From Crateriforma conspicua (GTDB lineage Bacteria > Planctomycetota > Planctomycetia > Pirellulales > Pirellulaceae): 64,000 nt of DNA. Below the pieces are notes generated by a model. That model saw only the letters and a list, made by a program, of their open reading frames with translations. It did no database searches and was not told the origin of the DNA. The translations under genes and the position numbers were made by a program. The stretch is from positions 6,428,501 to 6,492,500 of the forward strand of contig NZ_CP036319.1 of the NCBI RefSeq assembly GCF_007752935.1. Direction: 5' to 3'. Positions 19,116 to 28,065 of this stretch are shown one piece after another. How positions within the stretch are numbered: position 1 is the stretch's first letter; each line of letters starts with the position of its first letter.

Positions 19116-19151
19116 CGGTTCGTCGCAGGTGATGATACCAGCAACGAACCG
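19116..19151 (-). promoter_or_regulatory. Hairpin in the metY leader, function unknown
   Basis: CGGTTCGT and ACGAACCG form a perfect 8-bp inverted repeat with a 20-nt loop that itself contains GGTATCATCACC. It lies 95-130 bp upstream of metY. I checked it against SAM-I and SAM-II features from memory and found no clear match. It may be a leader structure or an operator. Confidence 0.35.
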
Positions 19152-19246
19152 ATGTGAGAGGTAGCTATCTGCAGCCGCCGCCCGGGATGAAAACCGGCCG
19201 GCGCGATGACCGGACCGGTGAATTCGTCCGAGCGGACGTTGGCGGA

Positions 19247-20614
19247 TCAGCCCATTTGGATTTCGTAGCCTTCCCGGTACGGTCGGGCCAGCATCGCATT
19301 GGCTTCGTCGTCACCGACGATCTGCTCGGCCGAATCGTCCCATTTCAGGTCACGTCCCAAGCGGGCCGAAATCCCCGCCAAGTGACAAATATTCAGCATC
19401 TGCATGTGGCTGTGGACGTCGCTGATCGGTTCCAAGCCTTCGCGATGACAATGAAGGAAGTTCGCCCAGTGGGCTTGGCGTTCATTGCGCTCCATCGGCA
19501 GGTTCTTGTAAACCTTGGCGATCGTGTCGTCTGCCAGCGGGTTTTCCTTGAGCGCATCGACGGGAGCTCCGTCCAAATTGCGGCGGCTGACGAAGATGCG
19601 TCCTTTTTCGCCTTCGATCAGGACCCCGTTGCGGGAATTGCTGCGGATCACCATTTCCGCCCCATCGGGATAGCTGACAGTGAACTCGAATTTGGTCGCC
19701 GTGTTGTATCGGTCGTCCTGTTGGGGAACGCCATCGGCAAATTCGACCGGGTGATCGGCCGACCCGCTGATGCCGGTCGGTCCGGCGGTCTGGCCGTTCA
19801 GCTTCAATGCCCAATTGGCGATGTCGACGTGGTGGGCACCCCAATCGGTCAACTTGCCGCCGCTGTACTGGTACCACCACCGAAACTCGTAATGGCAGTT
19901 CGTGTTCGGACGCCCCTTGCCGGTGGACAGGAACCGATAGTCGGTTTCCGGTGCGGGTCCCAACCAGCGATCCCAATCCAAATTGGCGGGCACATCGGCA
20001 ACGGGAATCGACGGGCTGGACGGTGCCCCGCCGATGCCGCACTCCAGACGTTTGATTTTGCCCAATCGGCCTTCGGCGACGATCGCCATTGCTTTGACGA
20101 ACAGGTTGAACGTGCTGCGCTGCTGTGTGCCGACCTGGACGATGCGTCCGGTTTCCTTCTGGACTTTGCGAATCTGTTTGCCTTCGTCGATGGTCAACGT
20201 CAGCGGTTTTTCGCAGTAGACGTCTTTGCCGGCCAACATGGCTTCGATCAGCGGCTTGGTGTGCCAGTGGTCCGGTGTGGCCACGTGAATCAGCGGGATG
20301 CTGTCGTCGGCCAGGATGTCGTGATAATCGGTGTAAACCTTAGCTTTTCCACCGCTGTGACTTTCGTTGAACTTTGCGGCACGATCGCTGTCGGCGTCAC
20401 AAATCGCGACGACGTCCAGCCAGTCTTTGGCGGCTTTCATGTTGCCCCCCGCCATCCCGCCGCTGCCGATCACGCCGATCGGAATCCGACTGTTGGCCGA
20501 TGCCGTTTCATCGGCCAACGTCCGCGGTTGCGAATAGAAGTAAGGGGTCGTCACCGCAGTGGTCGCGGCGGAAGCTTTCAGGAAATCACGTCGGGTGGGA
20601 CGAAGGCGTGTCAC
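19247..20614 (-). CDS. Tat-exported Gfo/Idh/MocA family oxidoreductase
   Basis: The protein has 455 residues from a GTG at 20614, chosen because it gives a compact Tat signal (VTRLRPTRRDFLKASAAT). An ATG at 20731 would add 39 unconserved residues but cannot be excluded. After the signal, IGVIGSGGMAGGNMK is the NAD(P)-binding loop, and HVATPDHWHTKPLIEAMLAGKDVYCEKP holds the EKP motif of the family. DWGAHHVDIANWAL is the typical planctomycete motif near the catalytic His. Such enzymes oxidise or rearrange sugars and cyclitols, and planctomycetes carry many exported copies. The substrate is unknown. Gene neighbours give no hint; it appears monocistronic. Confidence 0.92.
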   Translation of the reverse strand: MTRLRPTRRDFLKASAATTAVTTPYFYSQPRTLADETASANSRIPIGVIGSGGMAGGNMKAAKDWLDVVAICDADSDRAAKFNESHSGGKAKVYTDYHDILADDSIPLIHVATPDHWHTKPLIEAMLAGKDVYCEKPLTLTIDEGKQIRKVQKETGRIVQVGTQQRSTFNLFVKAMAIVAEGRLGKIKRLECGIGGAPSSPSIPVADVPANLDWDRWLGPAPETDYRFLSTGKGRPNTNCHYEFRWWYQYSGGKLTDWGAHHVDIANWALKLNGQTAGPTGISGSADHPVEFADGVPQQDDRYNTATKFEFTVSYPDGAEMVIRSNSRNGVLIEGEKGRIFVSRRNLDGAPVDALKENPLADDTIAKVYKNLPMERNERQAHWANFLHCHREGLEPISDVHSHMQMLNICHLAGISARLGRDLKWDDSAEQIVGDDEANAMLARPYREGYEIQMG

Positions 20615-21061
20615 GGGCGATGCACCTGTGTCAGGAGGGAAGGGACGACGAAATGAGATCGGACGGGGACGTCCAGCGGAGTCTTTGGAATCGAGCGGTT
20701 TGACAACCAAACCGACCATCGAGTCAGGCAAGGAAGTCGAAATCGATCCGGCCGAGCCGCCCGGGACGAACGCGCCCCATCATGATTCGAACGGAACGCC
20801 GAGACGTCGACACGATGTGACAAAACGGACAACACCATCGAATCATCCGAGTGCCCGAAACGGGTTTCCGCGGGGGGAGCGTGAAGTTTTGCTGTCGCGG
20901 CGGCAATGATCTTGCCGCATATGTCCGTCACGACCGACACTAAAAACTAACTTCGGCGCGCCCCAACCGGATGGCGGATCCGCCTTGGTTGGCTTGGCAC
21001 AGTCGTTTCAGCCGACACGATCGACCACCCATCCTACCTCCTTTGCCCCCTTGAAGTGACC
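20615..21061. other. Divergent intergenic region, no gene
   Basis: The region lies between the oxidoreductase (minus) and the AIM24-like gene (plus). No frame here shows a domain. A short hairpin, GCGGCAA/TTGCCGC, is at 20900-20918 without a T-run. No convincing -10/-35 pair was found. Confidence 0.4.
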
Positions 21062-22117
21062 ATGAATTGCAACTGTCCCCAATGCGGCAACCGATACCAA
21101 GTCGACGAATCCTTTATCGGCCGAACGGTCAAGTGTCGTTCTTGCGGTGCAACCTTTCAGGTCCAGAGTCCGGGTTCGGGCGGCGGAACCGAGCCCGTCC
21201 CGGCGGTCGTCGCCGGCCCGATGTCCAATTCGACGACCGACGGCGATGACGAATTCCGCGCAGGCTCGGTCGAGATCGGATCGGCCGAAGCAACGATGCG
21301 TGGCGGCCAAGCCAACGGGTCGCGAAACGCGGTCGCGATTGATTACGAGATCTTTGGTCACGAAACGCAGTACGTAGAAATCACGTTGGACCCGGGCGAA
21401 CAAACGATCGCCGAAGCCGGCGCGTTGATGTTCATGTCCGACGGCATCACGATGGAAACCGTCTTTGGTGACCCCGGCCAGCAAGGCGGCGGTTTCTGGG
21501 CCAAGGCCATGTCCGCCGGCAAACGAGTGCTGACCGGCGAATCGCTGTTCATGACCACCTTTACCAACCATGGCCGCGGGCGAGCGGTGGTCGCGTTCGG
21601 CGCCCCCTACCCCGGTCGCATGATTCCGATGCACCTGGACCAATTGGGCGGCGAACTGATTTGCCAAAAGGACGCGTTTCTGTGCGGGGCCCGAGGGATC
21701 CAAATCGACATCGCGTTCCAGAAAAAGATCGGTGCCGGGCTGTTCGGCGGCGAAGGGTTCATCATGCAACGGTTGCGGGGCGACGGCATCGCAATCGTGC
21801 ATGCCGGTGGGACCATGATGTATCGCGAACTGGCGGCCGGAGAAAAACTGCGGCTGGATACCGGTTGCTTGATGGCGATCGGCCCGACCGTCCAGTACGA
21901 CATCGAGTTCGTCGGTGGACTGAAAAACGCGTTTTTGGGCGGCGAAGGCCTGTTCATGGCCACCGTGGTCGGACCGGGCCCGGTGTGGCTGCAATCGTTG
22001 CCGTTTTCGCGTCTGGCCGGACGCGTCGCATCGGCGATCCCTCGTGCCGGAAGCGGCAGCAGCAAAGGCGAAGGCACCGTGCTGGGCGGCCTGGGTGAAA
22101 TGTTCATGGGCGACTAA
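21062..22117 (+). CDS. AIM24/TIGR00266-family protein with N-terminal MJ0042-type zinc ribbon
   Basis: The 351-residue protein starts at ATG 21062; a GTG two codons upstream is also possible. Residues 1-40 form a zinc ribbon, CNCPQCGNRYQ then CRSCGATFQV, of the MJ0042 type often seen at the start of planctomycete proteins. After a linker, residues 90-320 form the AIM24 beta-helix-like domain. It includes EITLDPGEQTIAEAGALMF, GRMIPMHLDQLGGELICQKDAFL, and a Gly-rich end, FGGEGFIMQRLRGDG. Family members are cytosolic or membrane-associated with unclear function; yeast Aim24 supports mitochondrial membrane organisation. No signal peptide is seen. Confidence 0.85.
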   Translation: MNCNCPQCGNRYQVDESFIGRTVKCRSCGATFQVQSPGSGGGTEPVPAVVAGPMSNSTTDGDDEFRAGSVEIGSAEATMRGGQANGSRNAVAIDYEIFGHETQYVEITLDPGEQTIAEAGALMFMSDGITMETVFGDPGQQGGGFWAKAMSAGKRVLTGESLFMTTFTNHGRGRAVVAFGAPYPGRMIPMHLDQLGGELICQKDAFLCGARGIQIDIAFQKKIGAGLFGGEGFIMQRLRGDGIAIVHAGGTMMYRELAAGEKLRLDTGCLMAIGPTVQYDIEFVGGLKNAFLGGEGLFMATVVGPGPVWLQSLPFSRLAGRVASAIPRAGSGSSKGEGTVLGGLGEMFMGD

Positions 22118-22197
22118 GCAAGCAGCCGTGTCGACGGCGATGAATGTTCATTTCGCCCTGATTGATCGGTTCCCGGCGTCAGCCTAATCTGGCATTT

Positions 22198-22617
22198 ATG
22201 GTTGCACCACTATCCGACGATGCCTACGCCGATTTCGTCGCGGCGATCGCTGACAGCGATGTCCAACGGATCCAATCGATCCTGTCTGGCACCGAATTCA
22301 TTTTGATCAGCGTGGAAGATCCGGATGAACCGGAGGATTCCGAGGAGATCGGCGCGCTGACCGCGGAACTGGAGGACCAGGATGTCTTGGTCGTCTTCAG
22401 CAGCGAAAGTCACGCCGAACAATTCGTCAACGCGCAAGCCGACGTCTTTGAGGATATCGAAGAAGTCCAGGGCTTCACCGTGGGCGGCGAATTGCTGATG
22501 GATTATCTGCCCGACGACTATGGGATCCTGATCAACCCGGAAACCGACGATGTGCAGCTGATCGACGCCGACATCGCGGACCAGATGCGACCTCCGGTCG
22601 ACGAAGACGCATCCTAG
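22198..22617 (+). CDS. SseB-like domain protein
   Basis: The 139-residue acidic soluble protein starts at ATG 22198; in-frame codons upstream to 22162 are less likely. The fold pattern resembles the SseB N-terminal domain: a short helix, FILISVEDPDEPEDSEE, DVLVVFSSESHAEQFV, GFTVGGELLMDYLPDDYGILINPETDDVQLI. The INP motif and the order of strands match. SseB family proteins have poorly defined roles, some as sulfurtransferase-linked enhancers. It may be co-transcribed with the AIM24-like gene 80 bp upstream. It converges on the acetyltransferase. Confidence 0.68.
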   Translation: MVAPLSDDAYADFVAAIADSDVQRIQSILSGTEFILISVEDPDEPEDSEEIGALTAELEDQDVLVVFSSESHAEQFVNAQADVFEDIEEVQGFTVGGELLMDYLPDDYGILINPETDDVQLIDADIADQMRPPVDEDAS

Positions 22618-22650
22618 TCGATGAGCGTTCGGGCCAGCTCGGGTCGGCGG

Positions 22651-23085
22651 CTAAGTTCCGGCGTGTTTCTGCATCGCTTGGTGCGGGATGCCGACTTCGA
22701 CGAACGGGGCATCGACGTTCTGATAGCCCAGCTTTTGATAAAAGCCCGTTGCGTCATCACGGGCGTGAAGCCGGAACGAGCTCACACCTGAATCCTCCAA
22801 CAGCCCCTCGGCATTTCGCATCAAGAACGCGCCGACGCCCTTGTTCTGATGCTCCGGGGCGACCGCCATCTGACGGAACTTGACCTCGCCGCCGTCCAAT
22901 GGGCGGGCCGACAAGGTGGCAACCAGGGTGCCGTCGACGGTCACGCCGAAATGCCGATCGGAATGCTCGGCATCCAAATCCTCCGGGGAAAAGCTGATCC
23001 CCAGCGGCTTGCGGAGGACTTCGTGGCGCAGGTCCAACGCTTCTTGGTAAAGCGGCGTGCACCATTGGATCGTCACGAATTCCAC
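22651..23085 (-). CDS. GNAT family N-acetyltransferase
   Basis: The protein has about 144 residues from a GTG at 23085; a second GTG three codons on (23076) is an alternative. The longer frame upstream reads through an inverted repeat and has no domain. The acetyl-CoA loop is seen in VKFRQMAVAPEHQNKGVGAFLMRNAE (Q/RxxGxG/A variant), followed by FYQKLGYQNV. LRHEVLRKPLGI at the N-terminus resembles small acetyltransferases of the ElaA/YitI kind. The substrate is unknown. Confidence 0.85.
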   Translation of the reverse strand: MEFVTIQWCTPLYQEALDLRHEVLRKPLGISFSPEDLDAEHSDRHFGVTVDGTLVATLSARPLDGGEVKFRQMAVAPEHQNKGVGAFLMRNAEGLLEDSGVSSFRLHARDDATGFYQKLGYQNVDAPFVEVGIPHQAMQKHAGT

Positions 23086-23531
23086 TGGTCCGGTTCCACT
23101 AGGCGGCAAGAGGCGAGCGTTTAGTTGAGACTTGCTCGAATTCGGGGGCACGTGTTCGGGGGGACGTGTTCGGGGACACGTGCCGTAGGATCCGACCGAA
23201 CCACACAAAAGGGCCTGACCAAGCTGCGGGGGCATGACCGGGGCGGCCGACCTGCATCGGCCGCAGCGGATTGTAACGGCTGGCTGTGGCCGCGTGACCC
23301 GGCGGCCCGGCTCGGCGTCACTGCCGCCGGCCCAAAACGACACCACCGGCAATGTGTCACTGGCCTCGACGATTCGGATATCCGGTTGCTACATTGCCAG
23401 ACTTTCCGTTTTGCCAAGGATTTTCGGCCTTTCCTAAGTCCCGAGCGGTCGACGCCGGCAACCACGCGACTAGCCTGACGCCGCGGATTGTTTTGCCGCC
23501 CCCGTATCAACCCTAGCCGGTCTGTCCAAAC
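23086..23531. other. Divergent intergenic region with CACGTG repeats
   Basis: This 446-bp region between the acetyltransferase (minus) and DAHP synthase (plus) contains the inverted repeat at 23148-23184. No gene or clear promoter was recognised. Confidence 0.4.
23148..23184. repeat. CACGTG-containing inverted/tandem repeat (REP-like)
   Basis: GGCACGTGT (23148-23156) and ACACGTGCC (23176-23184) are perfect 9-bp inverted arms. Between them GGACGTGTTCGGGG nearly repeats the left arm, so CGTGTTCGGGG occurs twice in tandem. It looks like a REP/intergenic mosaic element, but it may be a regulator site. Only one copy was noticed in the window. Confidence 0.6.
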
Positions 23532-24569
23532 GTGATCCTGATTTTACAAAGCAAAGCCACCGACGATCAGGTCGACCATGTGATCGAAAAGGTGGAATCG
23601 CTCGGCCTGAAAGCCCACCTGAGCCGCGGAACGTACCGCACGATCGTCGGCATCATCGGCGACGAATCCAAGCTTAGCGAAGAACGATTGCGATCGATCC
23701 CGGGCGTCAGCGAAGTCGTCCCGGTGTTGCCGCCATACAAGTTGGCTTCCCTGGAAGCCCACCCCGAACCCAGCGTCGTCAACGTGTCGGGCGTCCAAAT
23801 CGGTGGCGGCCATTTGGGAATGATCGCCGGCCCGTGCAGCGTCGAAGACGCCGACCGGATGCACCGCATCGCCAAATCCGTCCGTGACGCCGGAGCGAAC
23901 CTGTTTCGCGGCGGTGCCTACAAGCCCCGCACCAGCCCCTACGCATTCCAGGGTTTGGGCGAAGACGGACTGAAGATCCTTCGCGAAGTCGGGGACGAAT
24001 ACGGCATGCCGATCGTCACCGAGGTGACCGATCCACGCAACGTCGAATTGGTCGCCAAGTACGCCGACATGCTGCAGGTCGGTGCCCGCAACATGCAGAA
24101 CTTTGTGCTGTTGACCGAGGTCGGCAAGACGTCGCGTCCGGTGCTGTTGAAACGCGGCATGAGCGCGACGATCAAAGACCTGTTGATGAGCGCCGAATAC
24201 GTATTGTCGCAGGGCAACCCGAACGTCGTGCTTTGCGAACGCGGCATCAAAGGCTTCGATACGATCACCCGAAACTTGTTCGACGTGGCGGCCGTCCCCG
24301 CGGTCAAAGCCCTGACGCACTTGCCCATCATCGTCGACCCGTCGCACGCGACCGGACGACCAGACCTGATCCCGCCGTGTGCCTTGGCCGGCATCGCGGC
24401 CGGCGCCGATGGCGTCCACGTTGAAGTGCACGACTGTCCCGAAGAAGCCAAAAGCGACGGTCCTCAAGCACTGCTACCCGACCAATACCAAGAGCTGGCC
24501 AAGCAAATGCGACAGCTGGCCGAACTGTTTCAAAAGACCATTTCACCGCTCCCGGAGGCCCTGGCATGA
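23532..24569 (+). CDS. aroF: 3-deoxy-7-phosphoheptulonate synthase (DAHP synthase, type I-beta)
   Basis: The 345-residue protein starts at a GTG at 23532 that gives the standard N-terminus. Residues 1-70 form a ferredoxin-like regulatory domain ([17 protein letters not shown]). The TIM barrel then has [46 protein letters not shown] and [14 protein letters not shown], all typical of the I-beta class. It condenses phosphoenolpyruvate and erythrose-4-phosphate to start aromatic amino acid synthesis. The stop overlaps the tpiA start by 4 bp (ATGA), so the two genes are translationally coupled. Confidence 0.96.
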   Translation: MILILQSKATDDQVDHVIEKVESLGLKAHLSRGTYRTIVGIIGDESKLSEERLRSIPGVSEVVPVLPPYKLASLEAHPEPSVVNVSGVQIGGGHLGMIAGPCSVEDADRMHRIAKSVRDAGANLFRGGAYKPRTSPYAFQGLGEDGLKILREVGDEYGMPIVTEVTDPRNVELVAKYADMLQVGARNMQNFVLLTEVGKTSRPVLLKRGMSATIKDLLMSAEYVLSQGNPNVVLCERGIKGFDTITRNLFDVAAVPAVKALTHLPIIVDPSHATGRPDLIPPCALAGIAAGADGVHVEVHDCPEEAKSDGPQALLPDQYQELAKQMRQLAELFQKTISPLPEALA

Positions 24570-25321
24570 CTCGCCGCACCCTGATCGCTGGCAACTGGAA
24601 AATGAACATGCGGGCCGAATCGGCCGCCGCACTTGCCAAAGGCATCGTCGACGCTGTCGGCAACACGCCGGCGGTGGACGTGGCGGTTTGCCCTCCGTCG
24701 GTCTACTTGGCTCCCGTCGCCGACGTCGTCGCCGGATCCTCGGTCGGCCTCGGCGCCCAAAACCTGTATCCGGAATCCGACGGCGCTTTCACCGGCGAAG
24801 TCAACGCGGCGATGTTGACCGACATCGGTTGCCGCTACTGCATTCTGGGCCACAGCGAACGTCGCCAATTGATGGGCGAAACCGACAAGGATGTTTCCAC
24901 CAAGCTGCATGCCGCGTTGGCGGGCAATCTGATCCCGATCGTCTGCGTCGGTGAAACCTTGGAACAACGTGAATCGAGAACAACCGAAGACGTCATTGCC
25001 AAACAGATCGAAGGCTCGTTGGCCGGACTGGACGAAGCCCGCGCCGCGGGAATCGTCATCGCCTACGAACCGGTCTGGGCCATCGGCACGGGCAAGACGG
25101 CCAGCAAGGAACAGGCCGAAGAAGTCCACGTCTTCATTCGCGGATTGTTGACCAAACAATTCGGTGGCGAAGTCGCCGAACAAATTCGCATCCAGTACGG
25201 CGGAAGCGTCAAACCGGGCAACGCCGCCGAATTGCTGGCCCAGCCGAACATCGACGGTGCCTTGGTCGGCGGAGCTAGCCTGAAGGTCGACGATTTTGTG
25301 GCGATCATCAACGCTTCCTGA
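24566..25321 (+). CDS. tpiA: Triosephosphate isomerase
   Basis: The 251-residue protein has normal length. Motifs are AGNWKMNM (active-site Lys), ILGHSERRQ (catalytic His), [15 protein letters not shown] (catalytic Glu in AYEPVWAIG and the loop 6 phosphate gripper) and [10 protein letters not shown]. It interconverts dihydroxyacetone phosphate and glyceraldehyde-3-phosphate in glycolysis. It overlaps the DAHP synthase gene by 4 bp and precedes secG by 150 bp, an arrangement often seen as tpiA-secG in bacteria. Confidence 0.98.
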   Translation: MTRRTLIAGNWKMNMRAESAAALAKGIVDAVGNTPAVDVAVCPPSVYLAPVADVVAGSSVGLGAQNLYPESDGAFTGEVNAAMLTDIGCRYCILGHSERRQLMGETDKDVSTKLHAALAGNLIPIVCVGETLEQRESRTTEDVIAKQIEGSLAGLDEARAAGIVIAYEPVWAIGTGKTASKEQAEEVHVFIRGLLTKQFGGEVAEQIRIQYGGSVKPGNAAELLAQPNIDGALVGGASLKVDDFVAIINAS

Positions 25322-25471
25322 CCCCCAACCAACATTGACCGGGCCGGCTTGCAACGTTTGCCCAACGCTGCGTCGGTAAACGGGCCGCCCCCCTGCATCA
25401 ATCGCGTCGCCGGTCGCCCCTCCGGGCTGTCGACGCCTTGCCCGCAATCAGAAATTAAACGGATTGAACCC

Positions 25472-26080
25472 ATGAACCTGATGATCCTTGGAAGCTTCGC
25501 CGGCGTCGTGCTGGGCACCCTGATGGCTTTCCTTTCACTGTTCTTGATCCTTCTGGTCCTGATCCAGCGTGGCCGCGGCGGCGGATTGACCGGTGCCCTG
25601 GGTGGACCGGGCGGTCAAAGTGCGTTCGGCAGCAAAGCGGGCGACACGTTCACCGTGATCACCGTCGTGGTGGCCGCCGTCTGGGCTTTCACTTGCGCGT
25701 TCACGATGTGGTTGCTGGGCACCCACACGTTGCCGGTCGCAGACAACACACCAGCGGTTTCCAGTGGACCGGGCGATGATGCCGACGAAACGACCGACGG
25801 ATTGAACATCCCCACCGGCGATTCGCTGGGACTCGGTGGCCTGTCGGTCGGCGACGATGCCAGCGGTTCGGCCAACGAGAATGTGCAACTGACGCCCGCC
25901 GACGGCGGTGACGCAGCGGCCGATGCCGATGCCGATACCGATGATCAGGCGACGGAATCAAACACCGAGACCGCGGCGGACGACGAAGCCGTCTCCGACG
26001 ATGCGACGAACGGTGACGACGCGGGATCCCAAGACGGCGACGAACCGACCGAGACGGACGAATCCACGTCCGCCGAATAA
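25472..26080 (+). CDS. secG: Preprotein translocase subunit SecG with long acidic C-terminal tail
   Basis: The protein has 202 residues, while typical SecG has 70-120. Two TM segments (about residues 5-28 and 55-78) flank the SecG signature [18 protein letters not shown] and the Gly/Ser-rich [11 protein letters not shown] loop. It is part of the SecYEG channel and stimulates translocation. The last 110 residues are low-complexity, rich in Asp, Glu, Thr and Ala, and not conserved in normal SecG. Such acidic extensions occur in planctomycete SecG proteins. The start at 25472 is the ATG just before the hydrophobic segment; an upstream frame extension is rejected. Confidence 0.9.
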   Translation: MNLMILGSFAGVVLGTLMAFLSLFLILLVLIQRGRGGGLTGALGGPGGQSAFGSKAGDTFTVITVVVAAVWAFTCAFTMWLLGTHTLPVADNTPAVSSGPGDDADETTDGLNIPTGDSLGLGGLSVGDDASGSANENVQLTPADGGDAAADADADTDDQATESNTETAADDEAVSDDATNGDDAGSQDGDEPTETDESTSAE

Positions 26081-26122
26081 GCTTCCACCCGCCCGATTGG
26101 CCCACGACGGCAATTGCGATTG

Positions 26123-27133
26123 ATGACGACAGCCCAGTCCGACGGTCTCGCCCCCACCGCTAACGCCCCGGGCACATCCGGCGCCGGAATCCGCAGCATG
26201 ACCGGGCAAGGGCGCGCCCAATGCTCGGCCGACTGTGGGACGGTGACCGTCGAAATCCGTTCGGTCAACAATCGCGGCATCAAAGTCAGTGTGCGAACCC
26301 CCGATTCGTTGGCGGATTTGGCCGCAACGGTCGAAACAACCGTTCGCAAGTGGGTCCACCGTGGGTCCTTCACCGTCAATTTGACGTGGCGTCCCAAAGA
26401 AACGTCGACCGCAGTGAAGGTCAACACCGACGTCGTGTCGTCGTACTTTCGACAAATCAAAGACGCGCAAACCCATTGCGGTGTGGACCAAGACATCGAC
26501 TGGGTGGGATTGATGCAGTTGCCCGGCGTCCTGGTATCCGATGGCGCGACCGACCGAGTCGATCAAACACTTCGCGACCTGGTCAACACCACACTTCGGC
26601 ACGCGGTCGACGCGTTGGACCAGATGCGCCAACGTGAGGGAGCCGAAATGGCGGCCAGCCTGACGTCCGACCTCGGCCGGATCGCCGGACACGTCGAAAC
26701 CATCAAAGGCTTTGTCCCCGACACGGTTCAGCGATACCGGGATCGTTTGGAATCGAAGGTACGTTCGGCCATCGATGCGTATGACCTAAAAATCGATTCA
26801 ATCGATTTGCTACGCGAGATCCAGATCTATGCGGACCGCGTCGACATCAGCGAAGAAATCACCCGACTGGAAAGCCACCTAAAGTTGTTTGGGCAGGTGT
26901 TGGGCGGTGATTCACTCGGGCAAAACGGTCCATCCACTTCATCGTCGACCGCCGGCCCGGATTCACCCAACCATTCACCGGCAGGACGCCGTCTGGATTT
27001 CGTCATTCAGGAAATGGTGCGGGAAACCAACACGATCGGCAGCAAGGCGTCCAATGCGGACGTGTCCGCTCAAGTGGTTGAGGTGAAGTGTGCTTTGGAA
27101 CGAATGCGAGAAATGGTTCAAAATCTCGAATGA
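26123..27133 (+). CDS. yicC: YicC/YloC-family endoribonuclease
   Basis: The 336-residue protein is slightly longer than the usual 290. The domain begins at IRSMTGQGRAQ and shows EIRSVNNRGIKV (normally EIRSVNHRYL), then a C-terminal DUF1732 part ending DFVIQEMVRETNTIGSKASN and VEVKCALERMREMVQNLE. YicC proteins are hexameric endoribonucleases involved in small-RNA turnover. The ATG at 26123 is preferred over a TTG at 26114. Its stop overlaps the gmk start (ATGA), a common yicC-gmk-rpoZ-coaBC order. Confidence 0.92.
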   Translation: MTTAQSDGLAPTANAPGTSGAGIRSMTGQGRAQCSADCGTVTVEIRSVNNRGIKVSVRTPDSLADLAATVETTVRKWVHRGSFTVNLTWRPKETSTAVKVNTDVVSSYFRQIKDAQTHCGVDQDIDWVGLMQLPGVLVSDGATDRVDQTLRDLVNTTLRHAVDALDQMRQREGAEMAASLTSDLGRIAGHVETIKGFVPDTVQRYRDRLESKVRSAIDAYDLKIDSIDLLREIQIYADRVDISEEITRLESHLKLFGQVLGGDSLGQNGPSTSSSTAGPDSPNHSPAGRRLDFVIQEMVRETNTIGSKASNADVSAQVVEVKCALERMREMVQNLE

Positions 27134-27789
27134 CGCAGACTGAAATCATGTGCCACGGCGAACGCCAATCGATCGAATCGGGCAAGCGGCAACAACGACC
27201 GCCTGGAAACCCGATCGATCCCGTGGCTCGCTTGGTGGTCATCTCGGGCCCCAGCGGTGCCGGCAAATCGACCGTTCTCCGTCGATTACTGCGGGAATGC
27301 GACCTGCCGCTGGCGATGAGCGTCTCGGCGACCACCCGACCACCGCGTCCGGGCGAAGTGAACGGGGTCGACTATCACTTCTTGGATCGCGACGAATTTC
27401 GCCGTCGAATCGACGCCGGCGATTTCCTGGAATGGAAGGAAGTCTTCGGCCTGGGACACTACTACGGAACGCTTCGCTCGGAAGTAACGACTGGCCTAAA
27501 ACACGGTCGCTGGGTAATTTTAGAAATTGACGTCCAGGGCGCGTTGGCCGTTTTCCAGGATTCCCGGTGGGATCCGGTCAGCTTTTTCATTCATCCCGGC
27601 GACATGAATGAGCTGGAACGACGGCTTCGGTCGCGCGGAACCGAAGACGAAACAAAGATCGTCGCCCGGCTGAAGACGGCCGCCCGCGAAATGAAATTCA
27701 GTGACCACTACCGGCATGAAATCATCAACGAGTCGGTCGATCATTCGGTCCAAGAAATCTGTGAGATCCTAAAGGAATACTGTAGCTAA
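27130..27789 (+). CDS. gmk: Guanylate kinase
   Basis: The 219-residue protein has its P-loop at GPSGAGKST, and SVSATTRPPRPGEVNGVDYHF binds GMP as in all Gmk proteins. FLEWKEVFGLGHYYGTL and LEIDVQGAL are also conserved. It phosphorylates GMP to GDP. The ATG at 27130 overlaps the yicC stop by 4 bp. About 30 extra residues precede the catalytic domain. rpoZ follows after 3 bp. Confidence 0.97.
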   Translation: MTQTEIMCHGERQSIESGKRQQRPPGNPIDPVARLVVISGPSGAGKSTVLRRLLRECDLPLAMSVSATTRPPRPGEVNGVDYHFLDRDEFRRRIDAGDFLEWKEVFGLGHYYGTLRSEVTTGLKHGRWVILEIDVQGALAVFQDSRWDPVSFFIHPGDMNELERRLRSRGTEDETKIVARLKTAAREMKFSDHYRHEIINESVDHSVQEICEILKEYCS

Positions 27790-27792
27790 ACG

Positions 27793-28065
27793 ATGCTTGA
27801 AGAACTGAAAGAAGAAGAGATCGTCAACAAGGTCGGTGGCCGATTCAAACTCAGCACCCTGATCCAAAAACGCTTGGTCCAACTGAACCAGGGAAGCCGC
27901 GCGTTGGTCAGCGTGGACACTCACGATAAAATGTCGATCGTCTTGCAGGAAATCATGCAAGACAAAATCGTCCTGAACACGGAAAACGAAGTTCAGGCCG
28001 TCGACGATTTGAACGCGGCGATCGCAGCGGCCGAAGGCCCGGATCTGGAAGCGTCTGACCTATGA
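27793..28065 (+). CDS. rpoZ: RNA polymerase omega subunit
   Basis: The 90-residue protein matches omega in length and position between gmk and coaBC. The N-terminus [21 protein letters not shown] corresponds to the conserved helix that binds the beta-prime C-terminus. Further conserved residues are few, as is normal for omega. It stabilises core RNA polymerase assembly. It overlaps coaC by 4 bp. Confidence 0.85.
   Translation: MLEELKEEEIVNKVGGRFKLSTLIQKRLVQLNQGSRALVSVDTHDKMSIVLQEIMQDKIVLNTENEVQAVDDLNAAIAAAEGPDLEASDL

Noticed and set aside
20615-20731. Upstream ATG for the Gfo/Idh/MocA gene
   Set aside because: It would place 39 unconserved residues before the Tat RRDFLK motif; the GTG at 20614 gives a normal Tat leader.
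23086-23352. N-terminal extension of the GNAT protein
   Set aside because: The extension translates the inverted repeat and a Pro/Cys-rich stretch with no domain.
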